A stretch of 64,000 nt of DNA from Heloderma charlesbogerti. Lineage: Eukaryota > Chordata > Lepidosauria > Squamata > Helodermatidae. Position 1 is the first letter of the stretch; the number at the start of each line of letters is the position of its first letter. A program made the translations under genes and the position numbers. The stretch covers positions 124,001 to 188,000 of the forward strand of contig JANEZZ010002668.1 of the NCBI GenBank assembly GCA_026122225.1, given 5' to 3'. Positions 34,320 to 46,795 of this stretch are shown here, piece by piece. The notes under the pieces are model-generated. The model made no database searches and was not told where the DNA came from. It worked only from the letters and a program-made list of their open reading frames with translations.

Positions 34320-37300
34320 GTTGTTGTTCAGTCGTTCAGTCGTGTCCGACTCTTCGTGATCCCATGGACCATAGCACGCCAGGGCTTCCTGTCCTGCGCT
34401 CTCTCCCGGAGCGTGCTCAAGTTCATATTCATTGCATCGCTAATGCTATCTAGCCATCTCAGCCTCTGCCGTCCCCTTCTCCTTTTGCCTTCAGTCTTTC
34501 CCAGCATCAGGGTCTTTTCGGGAGAGTTTTCTCTTCACATTACGTGGCCAAAATATTTCAGCTTCAGCTTCAGGATCTGTCCTTCCAATGAGCACTCAGG
34601 GTTGATTTCCTTTAGGATGGACTGATTTGACCTCCTTGCAGTCCAGGGCACTCGTAAGAGTCTTCTCCAGCACCACAGTTCGAAAGCATCCATTCTTCGG
34701 TGCTCAGCCTTCCTTATAGTCCAGCTCTCACAGCCATACATTATTACTGGGAAAACCATAGCTTTGATTAGATGGACCTTTGTCGGCAAGGTGATGTCTC
34801 TGCTTCTTACTATGCTGTCTAGGTTGGCCATAGCTTTCCTCCCAAGGAGCAAGCGTCTTTTAATTTCATGGCTACAGTCACTGTCTGCAGTGATCTTGGA
34901 GCCCAAGAAAATAAAATCTGTCACAGCTTCCATTTGTTCCCCTTCTCTATGCCAGGAAGTGATGGGGGCAGATGCCATGATCTTAGTTTTTTTAATGTTG
35001 AGTTTCAAACCAGCTTTTGGACTCTTCTCTTTCACCCTCAACAAGAGGCTCTTTAGATCCTCTTCACTTTCTGCCATTAGGGTGGTATCGTCTGCATATC
35101 GGAGGTTGTTGATATTTCTCCCGGCAATCTTAATTCCGACCTGTGATTCATCCAACCCGGCGTTTCTCATGATGTACTCTGCATATAAGTTAAATAAGCA
35201 GGGCGACAATATGCAGCCTTGTCGTACTCCTTTCCCAATTTTGAACCAATCGGTTGTTCCATGTCTGGTTCTTACTGTTGCTTCTTGACCCTCGTACAGG
35301 TTTCTCAGGAGACAGGTAAGGTGGTCTGGTACTCCCATCACTTTAAGAATTTGCCACAGTTTGTTGTGATCCACACAATCAAAGGCTTTAGCGTAGTCAA
35401 TGAAGCAGAAATAGACTTTTTTCTGGAATTCTCTTGCTTTCTCCATGATCCAGCAAAAGCTGGCGATTTGATCTCTAGTTCCTCTGCCTCTTCGAAACCC
35501 AGCTTGTACTTCCGGTAGTTCTCGGTTCGCATGCTGCTGAAGCCTAGCTTGTAGGATTTTGAGCATAACCTTGCTAGCATGTGAAATGAGCGCAATTGTG
35601 CGGTAGTTTGAACACTCTTTGGCGTTGCCCTTCTTTGGAATTGGAATGTAAACTGACCTTTTCCAGTCTTGCGGCCACAGCTGAGTGTTCCAAATTTGTT
35701 GGCATATTGAGTGCAGCACTTTAACAGCATCATCTTTTAGGATTTTAAATAGCTCAGCTGGAAGACTGTCATCTCCGCTAGCTTTGTTGTTACTAATGCT
35801 TCCTAAGGCCCACTTGACTTCACTCTCGAGGATGTCTGGCTCAATTTCAGTGACCGCACTATCATGGCTATCAGGGACATTCAGATCTCTCCTGTCTAGT
35901 TCTTCTGTGTATTCTTAACACCTCTTCATGATCTCATCTGCTTCTGTTAGGTTCCTGCCTTCTTTGTCCTTTATCATGCCCATCTTTGCACAAAACATTC
36001 CCTTGAGATCTCCGATTTTCTTGAAGAGATCTCTAGTCTTTCCCATTTGGTTGTTTTCCGCAATTTCTTTGCATTGTTCATTTAAGAAGGCCTTCTTGTC
36101 TCACCTTGCTATTCTCTGGAGCTCTGAATTCAGTTGGATATATCTTCCCCTTTCTCCCTTGCTTTTCGCTTCCCTTCTTTCCTCAGCTACTTGTAAAGGC
36201 TCATCAGACAGTCACTTGGCTTTCTTGCATTTCTTTTTCTTTGGGATGGATTGAGTTGCTGCCTCCTGAACAATGTTACGGACCTCCGTCCATAGTTCCT
36301 CAGGCACTCTGTCTAGCAGGTCTAATCCCTGAAATCTATTCATCACCTCCACTGTATATTCATAAGGGATATCATTTAAGTCATACCTGAATGGTTTAGT
36401 GGTTTCCCCTACGTTCTTCAATTTAAGCAGCAATTTTGCAACAAGAAGCTCATGATCTGAGCCACAGTCAGCTCCAGGTTTTGTTTTGACTGACTGTATA
36501 GAGCTTCTCCATCTTTGGCTGCAAAGGACATAATCAATCTGATTTCGATATTGACCATCTGGTGATGTCCATGTGTAGAGTCGTCTCTTGTGCTGTTGGA
36601 AAAGAGTGTTTGCTATGATCAGCGTATTCTCTTGGCAAAACTCTATTAGCCTTTGTCCTGCTTCATTTTGTACACCAAGGCCATGCCTGCCTGTCATCCC
36701 GGTGATTTCTTGACTTCCTACTTTAGCATTCCAATCCCCTTTGATGAAGAGGACATCTTTTTCTGGTGTTAGTTCTAGAAGGTGTTGTAGGTCTTCATAG
36801 AACCGATCAACCTCAGCTTCTTCGGCATCAGTGGTTGGGGCATAGACTTGAATTACTGTGATGTTGAATGGTTTGCCTTGGATTCATACTGAGATCATTC
36901 TATCGTTTTTGAGATTGTACCCCAGTACTGCTTTTCCCACTCTTTTGTTGACTATGAGTGCTACTCCATTTCTTCTACGGGATTCTTGCCCACAGTAGTA
37001 GATATGATGGTCACCTGAATTAAATTCGCCCATGCCTGTCCGTTTGAGTTCACTGATTCCCAAGATGTCGATGTTCAGTCTTGCCATCTCATGTTCGACC
37101 ACCTCCAGCTTACCTTGATTCATTGATCTCACATTCCAGGTTCCTAAACGATATGGTTTTTTACAGCATCGGATTTTCTTTTCACCACCAGACACATCCA
37201 CAGCTGAGTGTCCTTTCAGCTTTGGCCCAGCTGCCTCACTCTTTCTGGCACTACTTGGAAATACCTTCTGCTCTTCCCCAGTAGTATACTGGACACCTTC

Positions 37301-37536
37301 CGACCTGGGGGGCTCATCTTCCGGTGTCATCTCTTTTAGCCTTGTGATACATTCCATGGGGTTTTCTTGGCAAGAATACTGGAGCGGGTTGCCATTTCCT
37401 TCTCCAGTGGACCACATTTTGTCAGAACTCTCTGCCATGTCCTGTCCGTCTTGGGTGGCCCTGCACGGCATAGCTTATGGCTTCACTGAGATATGCAAGC
37501 CCCTTCACCACAACAAGGCAGTGATCCATGAAGGGG
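34320..37536 (-). mobile_element. BovB LINE, minus strand, full length (3217 bp)
   Basis: It has the same ends as the copies at 18016 and 25088: the complement of the 3' tail at 34320 (gttgttgttcagtcgttcag) and of the 5' end at 37536 (gtgatccatgaagggg). Its length is within 1 bp of copy 1. Flanked by perfect 11-bp duplications. Sense-oriented in the inferred host intron. Confidence 0.95.
34535..37471 (-). pseudogene. BovB endonuclease-RT, four stops, longest RT block
   Basis: 36884-37471 is the N-terminal 195 residues, ending at the TGA shared by all copies (36884-36886). 36212-36697 continues the endonuclease (TGRHGLGVQNEAGQRL, GSDHELLVAK) and ends at a TGA replacing the tryptophan of KAKWLSDE. 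A further stop near 35917 replaces a lysine after the RGW-like position. 34535-35719 is a 394-residue open block with the whole RT catalytic core: PIPKKGNAKECSNYRTIALI, FIDYAKAFDCVDHNKLW, RQGCILSPCLFNLYAEYI and YADDTTLMAESEEDL. It ends at a TGA after KYFGHVM where copy 1 has CGA. No frameshift noticed; substitutions only. Confidence 0.92.
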
Positions 37537-37547
37537 TTTACCTACTT
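37537..37547 (+). repeat. Target-site duplication, right copy (BovB-4)
   Basis: tttacctactt, the partner of 34309-34319. Confidence 0.92.
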
Positions 37548-38164
37548 ACTGCAACTATAATAATAATCCATATCTTTACTCTAACATCTTTCATAACTGA
37601 CTCACAGAAAGGAATATATTTCTATCAGCGAAACTACACGTTCCATTTAATCTTCTTTTTTATTTACTCAAAAGTAAACATGGAGGACATGATCCAGATA
37701 AGGACTGTAGCATGAGAGATAGGCAGGCTTAAACCCTTTGCCCCTCGCTGTGGTCCTAATCCAGATTGGGGGACCCCGCACTTGCAATATACTTAGGGGT
37801 AAAGCCTATATTCAATTCAGTGTGGGGGTTTTTCCCTTAGTCAAAGTGCATGGGGAGGTTCACTCCAGATCAGAACCACTGTGGAAGCAAAGAGGTTAAA
37901 GGTCTTTAACCCCCCCCCCCCAATGCTAGGGTTCCAATTTTAATTACCCCACTGCTTACTTCTAAGTTAAAACAACAACAACACAGATCATAAAATCACA
38001 GAATCATAAAATGCAGAATCATAGATGTAGCTACAAGCAGTGTATTAAAAGTGACATGTGATTTGACCTTTAGAGGAAGTAGTGTTTTTTTTCAAGCACA
38101 AAGACCATGCTGAACTGAACACTAGACAGGCCCAGCTCAAACCATCATCCAAACCATGGTTTAG
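37548..38164. other. Non-coding interval
   Basis: Contains a C11 run near 37910 and, at 37985-38030, degenerate copies of an atcataaaatc/gaatcatag unit that resemble the terminal repeat of CR1 without any CR1 body. No exon. Confidence 0.35.
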
Positions 38165-38308
38165 ATCATGGATGGGAATATGTAGCCCTCCAAATGTTGT
38201 TGGACTGCAACTACCATCATTCCTTACCACTGACAATACTGGTGAGAACTGATGGGAGTTACAGTCCACCAACATCTGGAGGCCCATACGTTCTCCACCC
38301 CTGGTTTA
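38165..38308. mobile_element. Palindromic MITE (gggagttacagtcca family)
   Basis: The left arm ccctccaaatgttgttggac and right arm gtccaccaacatctggaggc are inverted copies; inside them cagcaactaccatcat-like and gatgggagttacagtcc sequences also pair. The outer ends (catggatgggaatat / cgttctccacccctgg) are weaker. Related to copies at 42500 and 45115 and to the element nested at 6180. Confidence 0.7.
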
Positions 38309-40904
38309 GATTATTATGAATATGACATGGCAACACCTGGACTTGCACATTTCCCCTCCCTCGATTCCTCCTTTGCACAAGAGAAAGAGAATGAACACTT
38401 CTTTCACTTTAGAACAAACCACAGTTCTGCATTGCATACAACTCAGGAAACTGTGGTTTGTCATAGTTAAAAGAAAGCAGAATTACATCTTGGTTTCAGA
38501 ACCTGGTTTGCTTTAACTAACTTTGTTAAGAACAAACTACAGTTCCCCATGTCTGTACATACACAGAACAACACTTCAATCCAAACTGAAAGGGAAAACT
38601 TTCACTGTCTCACACACATGGTCATGACATATTTTCTAAATGGAAATTCTTTCGTATGAGAGATTCTGTACAGTCCACATTGAAATTATAATCTGCATTG
38701 CCAGCATGGGACCCTTTACACGAGAAGAAATTTAAAAGAGTGGAAATAGTTCACTATTTCACTGGCCTTTGACAAATATAGAACAGCATGTAGTTAAGTT
38801 TGACATTGCTGAGAAGTTAAGTTTCCAGCACGAGAGTGGTGAATCCAAGCCTCATGGATGCTATCCTAGCATCTGTGGCTTGCATAATTCAGAACTCCTC
38901 TCCCACCTAATTTGCAGGTGTTGTGTCTGTGACCTTTAGGGTTCCCAGTGTTGAGTCTAGGTGAGTATTATGAACAAGGTGAGCAAAATAAGTGGATATT
39001 AATGGCTGAGCAGGGTGTATGGGAAGTAACTGGCAGGGGAAAGTAAGAAAGGACTGCAGGAGAAAGAGAAAAGTGTGTGTGTGCCTTTATATATGTATGA
39101 GAATGCGAAATAAGGTATAGGGAAAGTAGTAAACACATAATGCTAAATTAAACAGTGGAACTACATAATTAAAATAAGCCATACAGTGCAATTAACAACC
39201 TACATTTACCATATCTAATATCATAGTCTACTAGCATTAGTTAACAGATATAGATAGAAGGGGGTACCACAGGAAGAGAAAGGAAGACAATTACTTCTCA
39301 TTCTCCAACTCCCTCCAGTATCTGGGAATTATGATGAAGTTATATTTGACATAGCAGCCTATCTTTTCCCAATTGGAAAGTGCACTTACAAAAATAAACT
39401 GTACAGCATGCGACTAAATCAGAGACACAATCTGACACAAAGGCCAGTCAGCAATTAATGAGGAATACATTATCTTATGATCTAGAGTAAATGGCATCAT
39501 GTCTCCGGAGCAGGGTTTTCAGCATTTGCCTCTTCAGGTTTGCCATATTGGCCATAGCCTCGAGCTGAGATGATTAAGCCAGAGACTTTCAGAACGAAGA
39601 AATAGCCATTATTTCCACGCCATAGCTCTTGCACAGCATGTGAAAACAAAAACACTTCATAGCATTCAAGACTTAATCACCACTAGGATGGCTACTTATG
39701 AATCACCAAAAAACAAGGAAATGCATCACCAAAAAAGAGAACAAAGGGGAAAGTGATGTGCATAATATTTGCATATGCTAATTTATATGTATAGGTGCAA
39801 ATACATATTACAGAGGACTGTCCTCTGTAAAAGGGGATACCTGGACACCCTAAGAGTCCTTTATTAGCACACCACTATATACTACTAAGAAAAGACTCCC
39901 CATTTTAAAATGTGTTTGCTTGTTTTAAATTCAGAGGAAGTTGCATGAAAGAAAATGAAATGTTTTGATTTGTTTTAAGAAGTCACACATAAGATAGGAG
40001 TTATGGAGAAAACAATGTACAATTCTTTTAAAAAGACCAAACCAACTAAACCAGAAGACTTTAGACCTGACATAGTTGCATATGGCCTTTTCCATTTTAT
40101 ATTTAGTTAACTGTGTAGGAGGCAAATACATTAGCACTGAAATACATCCATAAATATCATGCTTGCAATACAGTTTCCAGAAAGCATCCTATAGAGGGCA
40201 AAACAAAGTAACTGCCAAGCAATTAAAATTACAAAAAAGATAAGCAGATGACATGAAATAAACTCATTAATTTCACACATAAAGCTCCAGTGAACGAAGT
40301 GTGAACAAAGCTTGACTTGTTATTGCCAATATGAGCATCATTTCCTCATTTAGTCTACAGAACTGTAGCTTCCAGTTCCAGCAGGACTGACATAGTATGT
40401 ATCAGGGTGCATTTTACTAGGGTGAAAAACTGGAATTTCATGCCTTGGGGGAAAACAAATTATTTCTAGTTTAAAGCACAGATATATTTTACAATTATCT
40501 TCTGTGTAATGAAATAACTGTTTCATTACAGAGCCAGCTGCATTTGTTACACTTTATTTTTCAAATTGTTATTATCTATGGCAGAAAATTCAGAAACATT
40601 TGTGGCTGGCAAATAAAAGGATGCTTTCTATGGGTAATACCTCTGCATCATTTAGTATTTAATTCTTGAATGCTCACATACATTTTCAGTTTAAAATAAG
40701 AATAAGAAGTCTTTGTTCAAAGGTATTGATTGAAAAATAAGTTGAAAAGGAATAAAATGACAGAAATGTTATTCCAGATAAAAGGAGGAAGGTTGAATTC
40801 CAACAGTTTACAAATAAGAGTACACGTTTTGCCACTGACTATAGCCCTTTGATACAGTAGCTTGGATTTTTTTTTCTCCCTAGCTCACCATTCATAGATT
40901 TAGG
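38309..40904. other. Non-coding interval, largely unique
   Basis: Around 38400-38560 there are acaaaccacagtt / aactgtggtttgtc inverted words like those at 42640-42750, probably MITE remnants. From 38600 the sequence is AT-rich and unique-looking. Around 39400-39640 and 40330-40640 the texture is consistent with conserved intronic elements, but nothing can be assigned. No exon with splice sites found. Confidence 0.35.
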
Positions 40905-41005
40905 GCAGACACTTTGGCTACAGCTCCCATCATCCCTCAGCATTGGCTATTCTGACAAGGGCTAATGAGCACTGTAGGCCAAAACACAATTGCCCACCCT
41001 TGATT
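40905..41005. mobile_element. MITE remnant
   Basis: ctacagctcccatcatccct on the left and agcactgtaggccaaaacac on the right are diverged arms of the same palindromic family as 38165-38308. Confidence 0.45.
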
Positions 41006-41009
41006 TAGG

Positions 41010-41835
41010 GAAAGTAAGTCTGACCTGGCCACAGTCATGCCCTAACCCCGGCACCAGCTTGTCTGGCTGAAAGGGGGGGCCATTGCGGGCGGGTGGGGTG
41101 ACAAGATGTAGGGGCCTCTGATTGGTGCACCCCAGTGGCACCACCATGCAAGGAGGGGCAGGCTGAGTTGCCGTAAACTCAGCCCCCCTCCCAATCTCAG
41201 CTCTCTGGCTCAACGCAGCTCCCTCCCACCCTCCCCTAAGCAGTGTGGGTTTCTTGCCGGTTGCCCCTTTGGGAGCCATGTAGGAATTTTTGGGGTCACA
41301 GTTCAATTGGTCTATTACTGTGAGTCTTTTTTGCCTACGTCACACTGCTTTGAGGGCTGAGTGTGTCCTGTAAGGGAATATGGGCTATATCATCGGTCAC
41401 ATTCCAGTTGGCGGCTAGGATGGGCAAAACATGAAAGAGAGTAGGGATGGTGTGCATACAGAGGCACCTTATGGTGACAGGTGATGCCTGAGGCCCCCCG
41501 AACGGGTTGTGCGGCTCGGTGGGGGGATAAGGGTTGCCTGGGAGACCAACCCTACTCACTCACCCAGGTGTTGTGCGGCACCGGGTTGGGGGTGACACCA
41601 GAAGGTCTACCTCCCCCAGAAGGGGCAGTCCGGAGGGATGGTGAGATCACCGCCACCCCTCAGGCTGGGTGTGTTTTCGCCCAAGAAGTGCCAGCTAGCC
41701 GCTGACACAGTTAGATGCCCATCCTAGTTACCCCTTTGCAGGTATTTCAATAAATGTGGCCCAATTTTCAACCCAAGCTTGTTGTCTGCGTCTTCTTTAA
41801 CCCATTTCCACTCGCAATTTCCCATCATAGTAAGG
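41010..41835 (+). mobile_element. GC-rich block, candidate LTR
   Basis: A GC-rich island in AT-rich intron. Near its right end, caataaatgtggcccaattt is followed about 20 bp later by cttgttgtctgcgtcttctt and then tttcccatca. A polyadenylation signal followed by a T/G-rich stretch and a terminal CA is what the R-U5 end of a retroviral or Gypsy LTR looks like. I could not fix the 5' end, a target duplication or any gag/pol, so this could equally be another GC-rich repeat. Confidence 0.25.
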
Positions 41836-42499
41836 CTACTAGCAGATTGTCTCCAGTGTTCTCCTTCCCACTACTATATTGCCTGGTAGAGATCGGCCAT
41901 TGAAGTACTGAAGCTTCTACTGAAGGTATCTGGGAGTGCTATTTTTATTAATACCAGAACAATACCCATTCTCTCAGCACTTGTTCTGATCAGTATGATT
42001 ATACCCTTGATGTCATAATACCATGTTCTCAGAGTGAAAATAAGGAGCAAGAGCTTTTAGACAAACAATCAATATGTTATCAGTTAAAATGACATGTCTC
42101 AATGACATCTTTAGATGATTAACACTGCAGTCTGATATGTGTCTGCACAGAAGTAAGCTCCACTGAGTTCAATGACACTCCCAGTCCAGTTGGTTGATTG
42201 GTACCACGAAAATGGCACTCAAGCCAGTTAATTGTGTTTAAGACTTCAGCTTAGGGATGTCATTATTAGATCCCAGAACAGTGTCAATTTAAAAAATGTG
42301 ATATGATAATAGAGTTGGAAGGGAACATTAGAAGAGGGATGCATTTGAATATCATGACAAATCATTGTTTAACCTGACAGGAATAGGCTTAGCCTCTGTC
42401 CAAGCTCACACGCTCCCCAACTCCCTTTTTTTCTAACGCAGCTGCACAGAGGAGATTTGAAGCTTTCACTTCTGTTTCAGAATAACAGCAGTTTAGCAT

Positions 42500-42600
42500 A
42501 GCCTCCCCGTTGGACTTCAGCTCCCATCAGCCCCAGCCAGCTTGGCTAATGGTCAGGAATGCTGGGAGTTGTAGCCCAAAATTATTTGGAGATCACCCAG
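42500..42600. mobile_element. Palindromic MITE remnant
   Basis: ttggacttcagctcccatca and tgctgggagttgtagcccaa are inverted copies around ccagccagcttggctaatgg. Same family as 38165-38308. Confidence 0.65.
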
Positions 42601-43184
42601 TTGGGGTTTCATCCAAACCCTAAACAGCCATTTATCTTAACTATGGTTTGTTTAAACACCAGCTTCATAACCTATGGTTTGAAGTAGGCTCATGTCAAAC
42701 AAACCATAGTGAAGGTTAACCATAGTTTGTTGGTTTGGACAAACAAGCCACAGTTAAATAAAAAAAAAAAAAACAGAACCAAAAGCTTCTCAATTCCTCC
42801 ACCAGAGGAGGAGAGGAGTGAAATGACACAGGAAGTGTTTATCTACTATGTCTATAAAAAAAGGAATTGTAGGAAAAGCTCACACAGTACACATAAGCCT
42901 AGGTGATGTGGTGTATGTCATGACCGCCGAAATCAGCACCCTATGCTGCCTTGAGGAAGTCCTAGATGAGGAGGAGATGAGGAAGAGATACAGGTTGCTC
43001 CACTCAGGGGGAACCTTCAGTGCCTCCTCCCATACCCTCCCAGCTGAGGATGTGGCACTCCTGCCTTCCTTAGACTCCCAGGACAAATCTCTAGCGTAGT
43101 ATCTCCTGTTCCTTCTCCCTCATAGAAGATGGGGTTTGGTTACTGAACCAAACAAGGCTCCTGTCATGTTCTATCAATCTAAAA
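42601..43184. other. Non-coding interval with a short open frame
   Basis: At 42640-42760 several ctatggtttgtt/aacaaaccatag words in both orientations suggest a MITE. A plus-strand open frame (42848-43099, 83 residues, acidic EEVLDEEEMRKRYRLL) matches no family I recognise and lacks splice or start context. Confidence 0.3.
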
Positions 43185-43515
43185 TTATTTCTAGGCTGCC
43201 TTTATGGGTGGAACTCTCTCAAGGTGCCATATAAGATAAAACCCATACAAAGTGGATACTGTAAAAAGATCCATAAAAATATATTTCAATAAAATCCATA
43301 AAAACAAGAATTGCTAATTAAAATAATTACCAACTAAACTTACCAATAAAAACCAATGGCACCAACTTAATGGAAGGCCAGCAAAAACAGGTGGTTCTTC
43401 AGAGCTTTCCTGAAAACCTGCAAAGAAGGGGACTGCCGAACCCCCTTGTTTTAGGCTCTGAACCCTAGAGGCCATTGAGTAAGTCACCCAGCCTGTCCAA
43501 ATAATTCCAGACATC
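43185..43515 (-). mobile_element. L2-type LINE 3' end fragment
   Basis: Minus-strand codons near 43370-43410 read FRKALKNHLFLLAFH, like the C-terminus FRCQMKTFLFSQAF of the LINE at 11415. They are followed by an AT-rich tail with ataaaaccaatggcacc-type sequence. Truncated and old. Confidence 0.55.
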
Positions 43516-43950
43516 TTCCAGTCCTGTCCACAGAATAATCTGCTGCCACTACCTACTGAATTATAGTCAGTCTTTCCCTTTTATATACTTGGCTGTGCGA
43601 TTCACAGCCAGCACATGGGGGAAGATATTCAGATCCCCCAGAACAGAACATATTCATGAATTTAAATCCGTAAGTATATTTATTGACAGAAAATAATGGC
43701 CAGAACTAATAGTCATTTGATGCAAAACAAATAATAATAGTTCTAACATCCTAACCTAAGTTATTCTTCTCTTTAACAGCTATCCCAGCCACCAGCCTTT
43801 TACCTCATCCTTCCTTCCTCTCTCTCCCCCAATTCTCGTGACAATGCAATCCTCTACATGTCTACTCAGAAGTAAATCCCACTGCGTTCCCAGGTAAGGT
43901 GCCTGAGCCTCATTGAACTTAGTGGGATTTACATCTAATGGGCCAAAACA

Positions 43951-44161
43951 GATATTACTTTAAATCCGTATCTAGCAGCTATTACTTTTTCACCTTTTAC
44001 TCTAGAGTAGGGAAAGGAGTCCCAATCGAGATATTAAAAGCCCTCTTCCCCAATACTAGTCTCTTCATCCAGACTGGGGACCCTATAGTAGTGCCTACTT
44101 TACAATAAAAATGGGGGGGGGGAACAGACATTGCTGCTAGATGCAGATTTAAAATAATATC
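43951..44161. mobile_element. MITE with 29-bp terminal inverted repeats
   Basis: The left end (43951-43979) and right end (44133-44161) are inverted copies with about three mismatches, sharing tttaaatc and atctagcagc. The interior is non-coding, with a G10 run near 44113. No flanking duplication longer than 2 bp seen. Confidence 0.65.
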
Positions 44162-46795
44162 AGTTTTGGCCTAAGTAGGCACATATAAGATTGAGCAGTT
44201 TTATTAAAACTGCTTTTAATTCCGCTTGTAAAATACCACATTTTATTTTTCCTAATCTTAGAACTACTTACCCTAAACATAGCTTTTGTTTTCCCTGCTA
44301 AAAAATAAGAAATTTTGTAATGAAGATGCTTACACATGCTACTGCAGCTTTTCTGTACCTAGTTCATTTATTTCTAAGTAACTAGAAAACTAGCTAGAAA
44401 TATATTCCGAGTATTCTGTTAGCTAAGTTTAATTCCTTTTTATTAAACAGAGCAGAAATATGAAATTTCATATTGTACACTTCCACAGCAGTCAAAAAAT
44501 TAGGTTATCTTCACTGATTAAGAAACTGGAATCATGAACAGTGGGCCATATTATTCATTTTTTTCTTAGTCAACTCAGAGTCCAGAAAAGTGCCTAGATA
44601 CTTCTTCAAATATAATTAACTGAAGAAAAGAGGCAGAACAGATCAAAGTTTCTGGGTCATACAGCCTCTGGATAGTACTAGTAATGACAATTCAATGGTT
44701 AAGAGGATAAAACACTGCTTTCACACAATGCATGCCAGCTGTCTGTCTCTACTCTAATTGCAGAGCTGTCTCGGTCCACAATAAAGAACAGCCTTACATA
44801 AAAGAACCAAGGATGGTTCCATTCCATTCATTGTACATTGGGAAAATACCAAGATATTGCCAGAAATACAGCATTTCTTTTGCCAAATACGATCTTGAGA
44901 TTTAACTGATAACCAGCACATCCCTGAGCTTGCACACAGCTGCTGACAGCTCTAATTCCAAATGCAGCCAAACACTTTGCAGGGTGTACATACCAAAGCT
45001 AGAGAGCGTTCCAGTTGGTAAAAATCATGTGACATTTCTGTTCCATTTACAAAATCCCATAAAATTAGACCCGCAAGATGTAAACTAGATGAATTCTCAA
45101 AACTGATTCACTAATGCAGGGTTGGGGAAGTTGTGGCTCTCCAGGCAGTTGTTGGACCATAACTCTTATCTTCCCCAATTACTGTTTATGCTGATTGGGT
45201 CTAATGGGAGTTGGAGTCCAATAGGATCTGGAGTTCTACAGGTTCACCAGTCCTAGACGAAAGCATGAATCACTGGTTTTTAATTTTTAAATCTAAAGCG
45301 ATAAACCTATACCAGTTTACCTGAGAGTAAGCCCTGTTTAATGTAATGGGACTTGCTTCTGAGTGGGCATGCATAGGACTGCGCTGTTAATCACACTGTG
45401 GTCACAGGGGGCTATAGCATAAGTATCTAGAACTAAGACTCTCCAAAGGAGAACAAGCTCTCCAGTTATGAGGTCGTTCCATGGAAGTTCTTAAACATAG
45501 CCCAAAGTAGAAGACTCATAAACTGTATCACAGATCTGAAACCAGATGATTTCAAAGCCCAGGATATTAATGAACCCTGATTAGCATTAGCCATGGCTAA
45601 GGTTGGAATTATATCCATTTATGCTTTGACCATGAATAAGGCCACCAGGGAAGTGCAGGCATATTCACGTGGGAGAAGATGGGGACAACAAAGCAGGCAT
45701 AATATCATGTCCCACTTCTTTAACCACAGTTAAGGAATCAGGAGTGTTAAGTATTAAGTAAGTATTAACTAGCTTTCAGAGTATGCATTTGATGCAAAGA
45801 CAAAAGCAGTTCAGTTTGACAGCTTTAATTAATTTCCTGTTTTCTGTGACCTTTTGTCTTCAGTTCAGCAGAGGTAGTATTCTCACACAAGTTTTAAAAA
45901 TCCTTGTTGTATGGATCATGTTCACAATATAGCTCTGTTCCTGAATCCCACTACTGTAACTAATGTCAACAGCATTCAAGGAAACCTGGACACACTTCAA
46001 ACACCCATCAGCTTAGTAAAGAAGAATAAAAACCAACTATTCACTGTCTGCCTTGTGAGTATTTATCATTCTTTGGAAGTCTTTTCAAAAGTCTGAAGTT
46101 GAGCTCCTGTAGTGATTTACCAGCATTAAGAATATCTCTCTCTCTGTCTCACACATGCACAGAGAAAGAGAGAGAAAGTAACAGATTCACAGCATAGCTC
46201 CAAATGTGCCCTTAAATTCTGCTGTCACAGCATAACAAGTGGTTCATTTCAGCAAATAGTAGGAAAAGTGCTTTTTACGCTAAATGTTCCCACATCTAAT
46301 GTTTTGGGTTTATATATCACAAACAGGTAGGATCACAATATCAAAACACGACTAGCATTCAGGGTTCAGTGAAGCCCATAAAATTGTCTTAGAATCAGTG
46401 ACTTGAGCACTATGGCATAGTTAAGAGGGAAAAGCCATAACAGTCCAGTGCAGCAAAACACATGTCTACTTCTTTGCTAAAATGTTTTTGAATTGGATTC
46501 ATTTTAAAATTCCTTTTGCCCATCAAAAAACAAAAAAGCAATATTCAGCATGTAGAAAACATTGACATGATTACAAAAAGAGCAACCTCCGCCATGTACA
46601 AAAAAATGTGCACTAAGCAAAAAACCCAGAAAGAGAAGTGTAATCCTTAGCTGTTCAAAGAATCTCCCAAACATATTGTCTATCAGTCACTGCCTTGCAA
46701 GTGTCTTATACACAGCAGCCACAGTTTTAAACACTTGTTTATGAGCAAATATAGTTAGTATCTTAGAGAAATAATGAATTAATTCCAGAAAAAAG
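44162..46795. other. Non-coding interval with two small MITE remnants
   Basis: At 45115-45262 a palindromic element has arms gggttggggaagttgtggct and gttctacaggttcaccagtc (family of 38165). At 45318-45390 gagagtaagccctgtttaat and gggacttgcttctgagtggg are arms of the common squamate palindrome. 44690-45000 is repeat-free and could be conserved non-coding DNA. A ctctctctctctgtctc tract lies near 46136-46152. No exon recognised. Confidence 0.4.

Noticed and set aside
18016..37536. Recent horizontal transfer of BovB into this genome
   Set aside because: BovB is famous for transfer between lineages, but nothing in one window distinguishes transfer from vertical inheritance in squamates.
42848..43099. 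83-residue acidic open frame (EEVLDEEEMRKRYRLL)
   Set aside because: No start context, splice sites or recognised family; length is within chance.
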